A stretch of 64,000 nt of DNA, taken from Bradyrhizobium barranii subsp. barranii (GTDB lineage Bacteria; Pseudomonadota; Alphaproteobacteria; Rhizobiales; Xanthobacteraceae). The notes below the pieces were generated by a model. That model had not been told where the DNA came from. It searched no databases and worked only from the letters and a program-made list of their open reading frames with translations. Of the stretch, positions 54,633 through 62,808 are shown piece after piece. Within the stretch, counting starts at the first letter, position 1. Every line of letters starts with the position of its first letter. The translations under genes and the position numbers were made by a program. The stretch spans positions 3,393,501 through 3,457,500 of the forward strand of contig NZ_CP086136.1 of NCBI RefSeq assembly GCF_017565645.3, written 5' to 3'.

Positions 54633-55129
54633 CGGTGCTTGAACGCGACAGCGAGCTGCGCCGGCGCGCCTGGGATGCCGCGGCGGGCGTCGTTGACCCG
54701 GAAATCCCGGTGCTGACCATCGCCGATCTCGGCGTGCTCCGTGATGTCGTGCTCGACGGCGATCATGTCGAGGTCGCGATCACCCCGACCTATTCGGGCT
54801 GCCCTGCGATGAACATGATCGCGCTCGAAATCGAGCTTGCGTTGGAACGCGCCGGTTTTCGCCAGCCGAAAGTGCGCACCGTGCTGTCGCCGGCATGGAC
54901 CACCGACTGGATGAGCGAGGAGGGCCGCCGCAAGCTGCACGCCTACGGCATCGCGCCACCGCAGGCGTCAAGCTCACGCCGCGCGCTGTTCGGCGAACAG
55001 GCCATCGCGTGCCCGCAATGCGGCTCTGACAAGACCGAGCTGCTGTCCGAATTCGGCTCGACCTCCTGCAAGGCGCTGTGGCGCTGCAAGGCCTGCCGCG
55101 AACCCTTCGATTATTTCAAGTGTCATTGA
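54626..55129 (+). CDS. paaD: 1,2-phenylacetyl-CoA epoxidase maturation protein PaaD
   Basis: The 167-residue protein has an N-terminal DUF59/MIP18 domain (VVDPEIPVLTIADLGVL, with a GC(P) motif in TYSGCPAMNMI) and a C-terminal zinc-ribbon-like part with four cysteines in CPQCGSDKTEL and CKACREPFDYFKC. PaaD is needed for iron loading or maturation of the epoxidase rather than catalysis. It overlaps paaC by 7 bases. Confidence 0.95.
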   Translation: MVTVLERDSELRRRAWDAAAGVVDPEIPVLTIADLGVLRDVVLDGDHVEVAITPTYSGCPAMNMIALEIELALERAGFRQPKVRTVLSPAWTTDWMSEEGRRKLHAYGIAPPQASSSRRALFGEQAIACPQCGSDKTELLSEFGSTSCKALWRCKACREPFDYFKCH

Positions 55130-55131
55130 TC

Positions 55132-56214
55132 ATGTCCGCAGCCGCACCGCGCTTTCATCGCCTGACCGTCCACGACCTCCGCCGCGAGGCGGCCGACGCC
55201 GTGTCGATGACCTTCGCGGTCCCCGGCGAACTCGCGGGCGATTACGCTTTCGCGCCCGGCCAGTACCTCACGCTCCGCACCATGCTCGATGGCGAGGAAG
55301 TCCGGCGCTCCTATTCGATCTGCTCGGGTCCTGACGATGGCGAGATCCGCATTGCCGTGAAGAAGGTCGACGGCGGAGCATTTTCGAACTGGGCGGCGGA
55401 TGAACTCAAATGCGGCGACGAGCTCGACGTCATGACGCCGACCGGACGCTTCGGCGTGATCCCGCCGGCAGATAGCGGACGCATCCATGTCGGCTTTGCC
55501 GCAGGCTCCGGCATCACGCCGATCCTGTCGATCGTCAAGGGCGTGCTCGCGCGCGAGCCGGACAGCCGCTTCTTCCTGTTCTACGGCAACCGCGCCACCG
55601 ACAACATCATGTTCCTGGAGGCACTCGAGGAGCTGAAGGACCGCTTCATCGATCGCCTCTCGATCTTCCACGTCATCTCCGGCGAGGAGCAGGACATCCC
55701 GATCCTGCATGGCCGGCTCGACGGCGACAAGGTGAGAGTGCTGCTGCGTTCCCTGGTGCCGGCCGCGAGTGTCGATCATGTTTTCATCTGTGGTCCCCTT
55801 GGCATGAGCGAGGAAATCGAGGCGACTTGCAGGGATCTCGGCATCGCGGAGGAGCGCATCCACGTGGAGCGCTTCGTCTCCGAATTCGGCGGCAAGCCGC
55901 TGCCGAAGAAGGCCGTTGCGCCCGACGCGCCGCCAAAGGCGATCGCCTCGCTGATCATCGACGGCAAGCGTCGCGACGTGCCGGTTGCCGAGGACGAGGC
56001 GATCCTCGATGCCGCGCTGCGCGCCGGCGTCGATCTGCCCTTCGCCTGCAAGGGCGGCATGTGCTCGACCTGCCGCGCCAAGCTGGTCGAGGGCGAGGCG
56101 CCGATGGACATCAACTATTCACTGGAGCCCTGGGAATTGAAGGCCGGCTTCGTCCTGACCTGCCAGGCGAAGCCATCGTCGGAGCGGGTCGTGGTCGATT
56201 ACGATCACGTTTGA
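55132..56214 (+). CDS. paaE: 1,2-phenylacetyl-CoA epoxidase reductase subunit E
   Basis: The 360-residue flavoprotein, from the ATG at 55132, carries an FAD domain (RRSYSICSGP), an NAD(P)H domain (GFAAGSGITPILSI, FICGPLGMSEE) and a C-terminal plant-type ferredoxin domain with cysteines in FACKGGMCSTCRAKL and LTCQA that bind a 2Fe-2S cluster. It passes electrons from NADPH to the PaaA diiron centre. It ends the paaABCDE unit, 55 bases before paaI. Confidence 0.95.
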   Translation: MSAAAPRFHRLTVHDLRREAADAVSMTFAVPGELAGDYAFAPGQYLTLRTMLDGEEVRRSYSICSGPDDGEIRIAVKKVDGGAFSNWAADELKCGDELDVMTPTGRFGVIPPADSGRIHVGFAAGSGITPILSIVKGVLAREPDSRFFLFYGNRATDNIMFLEALEELKDRFIDRLSIFHVISGEEQDIPILHGRLDGDKVRVLLRSLVPAASVDHVFICGPLGMSEEIEATCRDLGIAEERIHVERFVSEFGGKPLPKKAVAPDAPPKAIASLIIDGKRRDVPVAEDEAILDAALRAGVDLPFACKGGMCSTCRAKLVEGEAPMDINYSLEPWELKAGFVLTCQAKPSSERVVVDYDHV

Positions 56215-56269
56215 CAGTTATGGCCAGGCAGCAGAGCATTGTGGCCAAGCATTCAGCCGGGAGAAGCGC

Positions 56270-56719
56270 GTGAACGTCAAAGCCAACCTGTCGCCCGACG
56301 ATATTGCCCGCGCCTGCGCCGACGCGATGTGGGCGGAGGATGATGCCTCCAAGGGTCTCGGCATGGAGGTCGTCGAGATTGGTCCGGGCTTTGCGACGCT
56401 GGCGATGAATGTGCGGCCGGACATGGTCAACGGCCAGCGCATCGCCCATGGCGGCTTCATCTTCACGCTCGCCGATTCCGCCTTCGCCTTTGCCTGCAAT
56501 TCGCACAATGAACGTGTCGTGGCGGCACAGGGCCAGATCACGTTCATCAAGCCGGGCAAGCTTGGTGACCGCCTCGTTGCAAAAGCGCGCGAGGTCAGCC
56601 GTGGCGGACGCTCAGGCATCTACGATGTGCGCGTGACGGTGGGCGACACCGTCATCGCGGAATTCCGGGGGCATTCGCGTGTCATTTTTGGCACGTGGCT
56701 GCCGACGCAAGATCAATAA
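56270..56719 (+). CDS. paaI: Phenylacetic acid degradation thioesterase PaaI
   Basis: The 149-residue hotdog-fold protein starts at a GTG with GGGAGA 5 bases upstream. The HGGFIFTLADSAFAFACN segment with its conserved aspartate is the active-site helix of PaaI-type acyl-CoA thioesterases. The enzyme cuts ring-hydroxylated or dead-end CoA esters and frees CoA when the pathway stalls. It sits between paaE and paaK in the operon. Confidence 0.93.
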   Translation: MNVKANLSPDDIARACADAMWAEDDASKGLGMEVVEIGPGFATLAMNVRPDMVNGQRIAHGGFIFTLADSAFAFACNSHNERVVAAQGQITFIKPGKLGDRLVAKAREVSRGGRSGIYDVRVTVGDTVIAEFRGHSRVIFGTWLPTQDQ

Positions 56720-56748
56720 AAAGAACCAACCAATGTGGGGAAACGAGC

Positions 56749-58080
56749 ATGGCTCTGACGAGGCTCAAGGAAGGTGGCAACGGCTATCGTGCCGAGATGG
56801 ACGCGCATGAGCGCGCGTCGCGTGATGAGATCATGGCGCTGCAAAAGCAGCGGCTGGCCTGGTCGCTGAAGCACGCCTACGACAACGTCGCGCATTATCG
56901 CCAGGCCTTCGACAAGGCCGGCGCGCATCCGTCCGACTTTCGCGAACTCTCTGATCTCTCGAAATTCCCGTTCACGGTGAAGACGGATCTGCGCGACAAT
57001 TATCCCTTCAACATGTTCGCCGTGCCCCGTGAAAAGCTGGTGCGCGTGCATGCCTCCTCCGGCACCACGGGTAAGCCGATCGTGGTGGGCTATACGCAGC
57101 GCGACATCGACACCTGGTCGGAGGTGATGGCGCGCTCGATTCGCGCCGCCGGCGGCCGCACCGGCATGATCATCCACAACGCCTATGGCTACGGCCTGTT
57201 TACCGGCGGATTGGGCGTGCACTACGGCGCCGAAAAACTCGGCTGCACCGTGGTGCCGATCTCCGGCGGCATGACCGAGCGGCAGGTGCAACTCATCAAC
57301 GACTTCCGACCCGACATCATCACGGTGACGCCGAGCTACATGCTGGCGATCCTCGACGAGTTCAAACGCCAGAAGCTCGACCCGCGCCAGTGCTCGCTCA
57401 AGGTCGGCATCTTCGGCGCCGAGCCCTGGACCAATGCGATGCGCGGCGAGATCGAGGACGCCTTCGACATGGATGCGACCGACATCTATGGCCTCTCTGA
57501 AGTGATCGGCCCCGGCGTCGCGCAGGAATGCATCGAGACCAAGGACGGTCTGCACATCTGGGAGGACCATTTTTATCCCGAGGTGATCGACCCGGAGACC
57601 GGCGCGGTGCTGCCGGATGGCGCGAATGGCGAGCTGGTCTTCACCTCGCTGACCAAGGAAGCCTTCCCGGTGATCCGCTATCGCACCCGCGATCTGACGC
57701 GGCTGCTGCCGGGCACGGCGCGGCCGGGCATGCGGCGGATGGAGAAGGTGACGGGCCGCTCGGACGACATGATCATCCTGCGCGGTGTCAATCTGTTCCC
57801 GACCCAGATCGAGGAGGTGCTGCTCGCGACCGACTGGTGCGGCGGGCATTTCATTCTTGAACTCACCCGCGAAGGCCGCATGGACGAGCTGACCATCATT
57901 GCCGAGGCGCGCCCGGAGAGCTGGGACGGCCGGGGGCTCGTCGATCACGCCGACCGCATTTCGACCCACATCAAGAACACCATCGGAATCAGCTCAAACG
58001 TGCGGGTGGTCGCCCCCGCCACGCTGGAGCGCTCGCTGGGCAAGGCCAAGCGCCTCTACGACAAGCGGCCGAAGGACTAG
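56749..58080 (+). CDS. paaK: Phenylacetate--CoA ligase
   Basis: From the ATG at 56749 the 443-residue protein matches PaaK. It has the ATP-binding SSGTTGKPIVVGYT, the YGLSEVIGPGVAQEC stretch, the TRDLTRLLPG loop and the C-terminal FPTQIEEVLLA hinge of AMP-forming acyl-CoA ligases. It activates phenylacetate with CoA and ATP, the first step of the pathway. GGGGAAA lies upstream as ribosome site. It is the last paa gene. The later ring-opening and beta-oxidation genes (paaG, Z, J, F, H) are not in this window. Confidence 0.96.
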   Translation: MALTRLKEGGNGYRAEMDAHERASRDEIMALQKQRLAWSLKHAYDNVAHYRQAFDKAGAHPSDFRELSDLSKFPFTVKTDLRDNYPFNMFAVPREKLVRVHASSGTTGKPIVVGYTQRDIDTWSEVMARSIRAAGGRTGMIIHNAYGYGLFTGGLGVHYGAEKLGCTVVPISGGMTERQVQLINDFRPDIITVTPSYMLAILDEFKRQKLDPRQCSLKVGIFGAEPWTNAMRGEIEDAFDMDATDIYGLSEVIGPGVAQECIETKDGLHIWEDHFYPEVIDPETGAVLPDGANGELVFTSLTKEAFPVIRYRTRDLTRLLPGTARPGMRRMEKVTGRSDDMIILRGVNLFPTQIEEVLLATDWCGGHFILELTREGRMDELTIIAEARPESWDGRGLVDHADRISTHIKNTIGISSNVRVVAPATLERSLGKAKRLYDKRPKD

Positions 58081-58086
58081 CTGTCG

Positions 58087-58205
58087 CTCCTCATGGTGAG
58101 GAGGCGCGTAGCGCCGTCTCGAACCATGAAGGCCCGGATGTTGCAGCGCGGGCCTGCATCCTTCGAAACGCCGCTCGCGCGGCTCCTCAGGATGAGGGGA
58201 GGCGG
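58087..58205. repeat. Composite palindromic repeat, family 2 copy B
   Basis: It holds CTCCTCATGGTGAGGAG and the CGTCTCGAACCATG unit, then a 7-bp GC hairpin (AGGCCCG/CGGGCCT), then ATCCTTCGAAACG and CTCCTCAGGATGAGG. It has the same two sub-units as the copy at 51431, in the opposite orientation. It lies right after paaK. Confidence 0.7.
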
Positions 58206-58260
58206 TTGACTTGACCGGTCCCAAAGGCGACAAGGCCCGCGAGAAATCGTGGGTCTTTCG

Positions 58261-59265
58261 ATGTCACCAGCCGATCGCGAAACCGTCGAAGCGCGCTGCG
58301 TCCGCCTCAATGCCAAGGCCGATAATGCTGCGGCGATCGCGCCGCTGATCGAGCATCATATGCTCGCGCGCGGTCCGAAGGATCTCCTGATCGAGATAAG
58401 GGCCGCCGCCGTCAACCCGTCCGATGTGAAGGCTGCGACCGGGCTGATGCCCTACGCGGTCTTCCCCCGCACGCCCGGCCGCGATTATGCCGGCGTGGTG
58501 ATTGACGGGCCGGCCGATACGATCGGCCGCGAGGTGTTCGGCTCTTCCGGCGATCTCGGCATCCGCCGTGACGGCACCCATGCCAGCCATCTCGTCGTCG
58601 AAGCCGACGCCGTGGTGGAGAAGCCGAAGACGGTGTCCTGGGAGGAGGCAGCCGGCATCGGCGTGCCCTTCGTCACCGCAATGGAAGGCTTTCGCCGCGC
58701 CGGCATTCCGAAGCCCGGCGAAACCGTGCTGGTGTTCGGCGTCAACGGCAAGGTCGGTCAGGCCGCGGTCCAGATCGCGACCTGGCAGGGCGCGCGCGTC
58801 ATCGGCGTGGTGCGTAAGGCGGAAGCCTACGAGGGCCATGCCAACGCAGCCATCGAGGTGATTGACGCCTCGGCGACCGATGTCGCCACGCGCGTGCGCG
58901 AACTGACCGGCGGCAAGGGGGTCGACATCGTCTTCAACACCGTCGGCGATCCCTATTTCCAGGCCGCGCACAAATCGCTCGGATTGCGCGGCCGCCAGAT
59001 CCTGATCGCCGCGATCGACCGCATCGTGCAGTTCAACATTCTCGAATTCTACCGCGGGCAACACACCTATGTCGGCATCGACACGCTCGGGCTGTCCTCG
59101 GCCGCAACCGGCGCGGTGCTGCACGACCTCGGCCCCGGCTTTGCGAGCGGTCACCTGAAGCCGTTCCCGATCAACGCGAATGCCGTCTATCCGCTGGAGC
59201 GCGCCAAGGAGGCCTATGTCGCGGTCGCCGGTTCGTCGCGGGATCGCGTGATCCTGAAGCCTTGA
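58261..59265 (+). CDS. Medium-chain dehydrogenase/reductase (quinone oxidoreductase-like)
   Basis: The protein has 334 residues from the ATG at 58261. A GTG 12 bases upstream is possible. It has the GroES-like N-terminal fold (AAAVNPSDVKAATGLMPY, TPGRDYAGVV) and a Rossmann domain with VFGVNGKVGQAAVQIA. It lacks the cysteines of a zinc-binding MDR, so it fits the zinc-free quinone reductase/enoyl reductase branch using NADPH. It is separated from paaK by the repeat, so a paa link is not implied. It ends 2 bases before the permease gene. Confidence 0.87.
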   Translation: MSPADRETVEARCVRLNAKADNAAAIAPLIEHHMLARGPKDLLIEIRAAAVNPSDVKAATGLMPYAVFPRTPGRDYAGVVIDGPADTIGREVFGSSGDLGIRRDGTHASHLVVEADAVVEKPKTVSWEEAAGIGVPFVTAMEGFRRAGIPKPGETVLVFGVNGKVGQAAVQIATWQGARVIGVVRKAEAYEGHANAAIEVIDASATDVATRVRELTGGKGVDIVFNTVGDPYFQAAHKSLGLRGRQILIAAIDRIVQFNILEFYRGQHTYVGIDTLGLSSAATGAVLHDLGPGFASGHLKPFPINANAVYPLERAKEAYVAVAGSSRDRVILKP

Positions 59266-59267
59266 CC

Positions 59268-60326
59268 ATGGACTCGTCCACTCAACTCGTCATCCTCGCC
59301 GGCCTCATCATCGGACTCATCTATGGCGCCGTGGGCCTGCTCAGCGGCTTCTGCCTGATGAGCAGCATGCGCGGCTGGCTGGCCGAAGGAGACGGGCGGC
59401 TGGTGCGGACCTTTGCGATGGCGATTGCGGTTGCGGTTGCTGCGAGCCAATTCCTTGCCGGTAGCGGCATGGTCGATCTCGGCAAGTCGATCTATCTGCA
59501 ACAGTCCTTTTCAGTGCCGGTGCTGTTCCTCGGCGGCCTGTTGTTCGGCTACGGCATGGTGTTGTCGAACGGCTGCGGCTCGCGGGCGCTGGTGCTGCTC
59601 GGCCGCGGCAATCTCCGCTCCTTCGTCGTCGTGATCGTGCTCGCCATCGCCGCGCAGATGACGCTCAAGGGCCTGATCGCGCCGGCGCGCATTGCGCTGG
59701 TTCAGGCCTCGCAAACGACCGTCAACGCCAATTCGCTGCCGTCACTGCTGGCGACGCTCGGTCCCGGTGAAGGGGTCTCGCGCGCGCTGAGCGCTGCTGC
59801 AATCGCCGTTGCGCTGATCCTGTTTGCGTTCGCACACCCGGCGTTCCGGCGTTCGCCCGGCCAGATTGCAGCCGGTGTCGTCGTCGGCCTCCTGGTCGCC
59901 AGCGGCTGGTTCGTCACTGGCTATCTCGGCGCCGACGATTTCAATCCGGTCCCGGTGACGTCGCTCACCTTCGTCGCGCCGATCGCCGATAGCCTGCAAT
60001 ACGCCATGCTCTCGACCGGTCTGACGCTCAATTTCGGCATCGCCACCGTGGCCGGCGTTCTCGCCGGCAGTCTCGTCACCGCACTCGCCACGGGCCGCTT
60101 TCACCTCGAAGGTTATTCCTCGCCGCGCCACATGCTGCGGTCTGCCGGTGGCGCCGCGCTGATGGGGATCGGCGGCGTGATGGCGTTCGGCTGCTCGATC
60201 GGGCAGGGGCTCACCGGCGTATCGACACTCGCTCTGGGCTCGTTCGTCGCGGTCGCCGGCATCCTGCTCGGCACGACGGCCGGCCTGCGCGGTGCACTGC
60301 GGGTTCAGCCGCTCGCGGTGGCCTGA
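59268..60326 (+). CDS. YeeE/YedE (TsuA-like) family membrane protein
   Basis: The 352-residue protein has about 10 predicted membrane helices and the conserved cysteine motifs of the family: SGFCLMSS, LSNGCGSRALVLLGRGN and FGCSIGQGLTG. Family members such as TsuA import thiosulfate by passing it along these cysteines. It starts 2 bases after the MDR gene, so the two are co-transcribed. Its end overlaps the convergent DMT transporter gene by 22 bases. Confidence 0.88.
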   Translation: MDSSTQLVILAGLIIGLIYGAVGLLSGFCLMSSMRGWLAEGDGRLVRTFAMAIAVAVAASQFLAGSGMVDLGKSIYLQQSFSVPVLFLGGLLFGYGMVLSNGCGSRALVLLGRGNLRSFVVVIVLAIAAQMTLKGLIAPARIALVQASQTTVNANSLPSLLATLGPGEGVSRALSAAAIAVALILFAFAHPAFRRSPGQIAAGVVVGLLVASGWFVTGYLGADDFNPVPVTSLTFVAPIADSLQYAMLSTGLTLNFGIATVAGVLAGSLVTALATGRFHLEGYSSPRHMLRSAGGAALMGIGGVMAFGCSIGQGLTGVSTLALGSFVAVAGILLGTTAGLRGALRVQPLAVA

Positions 60327-61219
60327 CCGCGCAGCAGCCGGTCGCCCAGCGTCGCAAGACCGATGCCGGTGATGATCAGTCCGGCCGCGACAGCAAGGCT
60401 CATGTCGATCGGCTCACCCAGCAGGATCGCAGCACTGGCGATACCGACGAGCGGCGTCCCGGTGGTGCCGAGCGAGGTCGTCAGGGCCGAGATGCTCTTG
60501 TTGACCATCGACATCGCCCAATAGGCCAGCGCCGTTCCGATCAGGCCGGAATACAGGAAAAGCAGCACGAGCTTCCACGACCATTCCGCGTGCGGCGGGC
60601 CCTCCATGATAACAGCCGATCCCGTCAGTACGATCGTCGCTACGAGCACCTGCCAGAGCAGGAGCTGGAGCGGCGATGCAATCCAGCGATGCGCGCTCAT
60701 ATAGATGATGTTCGCGGCCCAGGACATCGCGGCCAGGACGACCATGCCGGCCCCGAGCAGGACGTTGGTATTGGTCCAATCGATCGACGTGGGGTTCAGG
60801 ATCACGGCAAGGCCGATCAGTCCGAGCAAGGCGCCGGCGAGCTTGGGCGCCGTCAGCGTATCCTTCCCCAGCAAGGGCGCGGCGATCGCGACCCAGAGCG
60901 GCGTGGTGTAGCCGAGCACGATCGCTTTGCTCGCGGGCAGGAAGCGCACACCGGCCGCAACCAGAACCGAGAACACCGTCATGTGCAGCAGCGCGACGCT
61001 CAGGATCACCGGAATGTCGCGCCGCTCCGGGATCATCAGATTGTTGCTCAGCCCGAGGATCACGAACAATCCGGCCAGCGCGATCCAGCTCCGGATCGCC
61101 GAAGTCCACAGTGGCGGGAGGAACTGGACGAGTTGCTTCGTCACCGACCAGTTCACGCCCCAGGCCAGCACGACGATCAGGAACAGGCCGACGGCCGCGC
61201 GGGAGGAGAGGGAGTTCAT
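60305..61219 (-). CDS. DMT superfamily transporter (EamA family)
   Basis: The protein has 304 residues from the ATG at 61219. A longer frame to 61483 runs into the opposite regulator gene and is a shadow. Ten predicted membrane helices form two EamA repeats, the first starting near LFLIVVLAWGVNWSVTKQLV. The GTALAYWAMSMVNKSISA segment is typical of the second repeat. EamA proteins export amino acids or metabolites. It diverges from the MocR-type regulator, so that regulator probably controls it, and its substrate may be a PLP-related amine. Confidence 0.88.
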   Translation of the reverse strand: MNSLSSRAAVGLFLIVVLAWGVNWSVTKQLVQFLPPLWTSAIRSWIALAGLFVILGLSNNLMIPERRDIPVILSVALLHMTVFSVLVAAGVRFLPASKAIVLGYTTPLWVAIAAPLLGKDTLTAPKLAGALLGLIGLAVILNPTSIDWTNTNVLLGAGMVVLAAMSWAANIIYMSAHRWIASPLQLLLWQVLVATIVLTGSAVIMEGPPHAEWSWKLVLLFLYSGLIGTALAYWAMSMVNKSISALTTSLGTTGTPLVGIASAAILLGEPIDMSLAVAAGLIITGIGLATLGDRLLRGQATASG

Positions 61220-61264
61220 CGCAAAATCCTTGAAGCAGTCCAGTCCGGCGCATAGCATCCGGAT

Positions 61265-61308
61265 TGGCACCTGAAAAAGTGCCAGATCGGAAAGGAATAA
61301 GGTGCCAG
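61265..61308 (+). promoter_or_regulatory. Candidate MocR operator repeats
   Basis: TGGCAC (61265-61270) and GTGCCA (61279-61284) form an inverted pair, and GTGCCAG is repeated directly at 61279-61285 and 61302-61308, 23 bases apart. The last copy covers the GTG start of the regulator. MocR/GabR regulators usually bind spaced direct repeats. Confidence 0.5.
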
Positions 61309-62747
61309 TTTCGGAAGGTGTGATCTCCGCCCTGATCGAGCTGAAGCGGACCGACGACGAGGGGCTGACGGCGCAACTGACGAGCCAGCTGCGAGACCTG
61401 ATCGCGACCGGTCGGCTCGGCAAAGGTCGCGCGCTGCCGTCGAGCCGCCGGCTCGCGAGCGACCTCGGCGTGTCGCGCAACACCGTTACTTATGCCTTCG
61501 AGCAGCTCGCCGCCGAGGGATATCTCGAGGCGTCGCATGGTCGTCGTCCCATGGTCACGGTCGACGGCGGCCGTAACGAAGAGGCGGGTGCCGTCGCACC
61601 GAGCGTCCGCTCTGGCAAGCCGCGGCTCTCGCCCTGGGCGTCGAAGCTCAAGCAAACCGACTGGCCGATGTCCTATCAGGCGCCGCTAAAACCCCTGCGT
61701 CCGGGGCATGGAGATGCGCGGGAGTTTCCGCACGAAGTGTGGGCCCGCTGCCTGCGCCGCAGCGCGGTGCGCGCAGCCAAGCGTGAGCTTGGACCGGTCA
61801 ACCGGACGCGCCTGCGCCAGGCGCTGGCGCACTATCTGGCCGCCAGCAGGGGCGTCCGCGCCACCGCAGACCAGATCCTGATCCTGCCGAGTGCGCAGGC
61901 CGCGCTGACCCTGATTGCGGCTGCGCTCATCACGCCCGGCGACGATGTCTGGGTCGAGGACCCCGGCTATCCCGGCGCTGCGGCGGCTTTCCGCGCGTCC
62001 GGCGCGCGCGTGACGGGGATGAAGCTGGATGAGCAGGGCATGCAGCGGATGCCGGGCATCGCCGCGCCAAAGCTCATCTTCATGACGCCCTCGCATCAGC
62101 ACCCGACCGGGCGGCTGATGTCGCTCGCGCGCCGCACTGAATTCCTGGGCATGAGCAGGCCAGGCGAGACCTGGATCGTCGAAGACGATTACGACGGCGA
62201 ATTCCATTATGACAGCCGGCCGGTGCCGGCCTTGCAGGGGTTAGACGCCCACGGCCGCGTGTTCTATGTCGGAACGTTCTCGAAGGCGATGACGTCGGAT
62301 ATCCGGCTCGGCTATGTCGTCGCGCCACCGGGGCTGGTCGGCACCCTCGAGATCGCACAGCGGCACATCGGGCTGATCGCCTCCAGCCACATCCAGGAAG
62401 CGCTGGCGGAGTTCATCGCCGACGGGCATTTTCTCGCGCATCTGCGCCGGATGCGGCGGCTCTATCACGCGCGCCGCGATCACCTCGTCGAGGGACTGGA
62501 GCGCCATCTGGGCGAAGTTCTGTCCGCTGAAGTGCCGTCGGGCGGCATCCAGCTGGTCGCCCGCCTCAAGCGCGGTCGCGCCGATCAGGCGGCGGTACAA
62601 CGGCTGGTCGAGGCAGGCGTCGAAACGCGGGCCCTGTCCAGCCTGGCGCTCGGCCGTCCACGCGACCATGGCCTGCTGCTCGGCTTCGCGGCCTGGCGCG
62701 AGAATGAGATCAGCGCAGCGGTGCGGACGATGGCGTCGTGCTTCTAG
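61302..62747 (+). CDS. MocR-type (GntR/aminotransferase fusion) transcriptional regulator
   Basis: The 481-residue protein joins an N-terminal GntR-type winged helix (about 18-80, with LPSSRRLASDLGVSRNTV) to a class I aminotransferase-like domain. The PLP-binding lysine is K328 in TFSKAMTSDIRLGY, and the aspartate-tyrosine region is VEDDYDGEFHYDSR. The domain would bind PLP and sense an amine. It starts at a GTG with AAGGA upstream. It diverges from the EamA exporter 82 bases away, a typical regulator-transporter pair. The GabR/PdxR-type ligand is unknown. Confidence 0.92.
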   Translation: MPVSEGVISALIELKRTDDEGLTAQLTSQLRDLIATGRLGKGRALPSSRRLASDLGVSRNTVTYAFEQLAAEGYLEASHGRRPMVTVDGGRNEEAGAVAPSVRSGKPRLSPWASKLKQTDWPMSYQAPLKPLRPGHGDAREFPHEVWARCLRRSAVRAAKRELGPVNRTRLRQALAHYLAASRGVRATADQILILPSAQAALTLIAAALITPGDDVWVEDPGYPGAAAAFRASGARVTGMKLDEQGMQRMPGIAAPKLIFMTPSHQHPTGRLMSLARRTEFLGMSRPGETWIVEDDYDGEFHYDSRPVPALQGLDAHGRVFYVGTFSKAMTSDIRLGYVVAPPGLVGTLEIAQRHIGLIASSHIQEALAEFIADGHFLAHLRRMRRLYHARRDHLVEGLERHLGEVLSAEVPSGGIQLVARLKRGRADQAAVQRLVEAGVETRALSSLALGRPRDHGLLLGFAAWRENEISAAVRTMASCF

Positions 62748-62794
62748 AGCATGATCCGGAAAAGTGTGAAGCGGTTTTCCGAAAAGATCATGCT
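62748..62794. repeat. Nested palindromic repeat between convergent genes
   Basis: AGCATGATC pairs with GATCATGCT, and inside them CGGAAAA pairs with TTTTCCG. This is a unit commonly met between Bradyrhizobium genes. It sits between a plus gene ending at 62747 and a minus gene ending at 62809. Confidence 0.75.
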
Positions 62795-62808
62795 TAAACA
62801 ATAACGCG

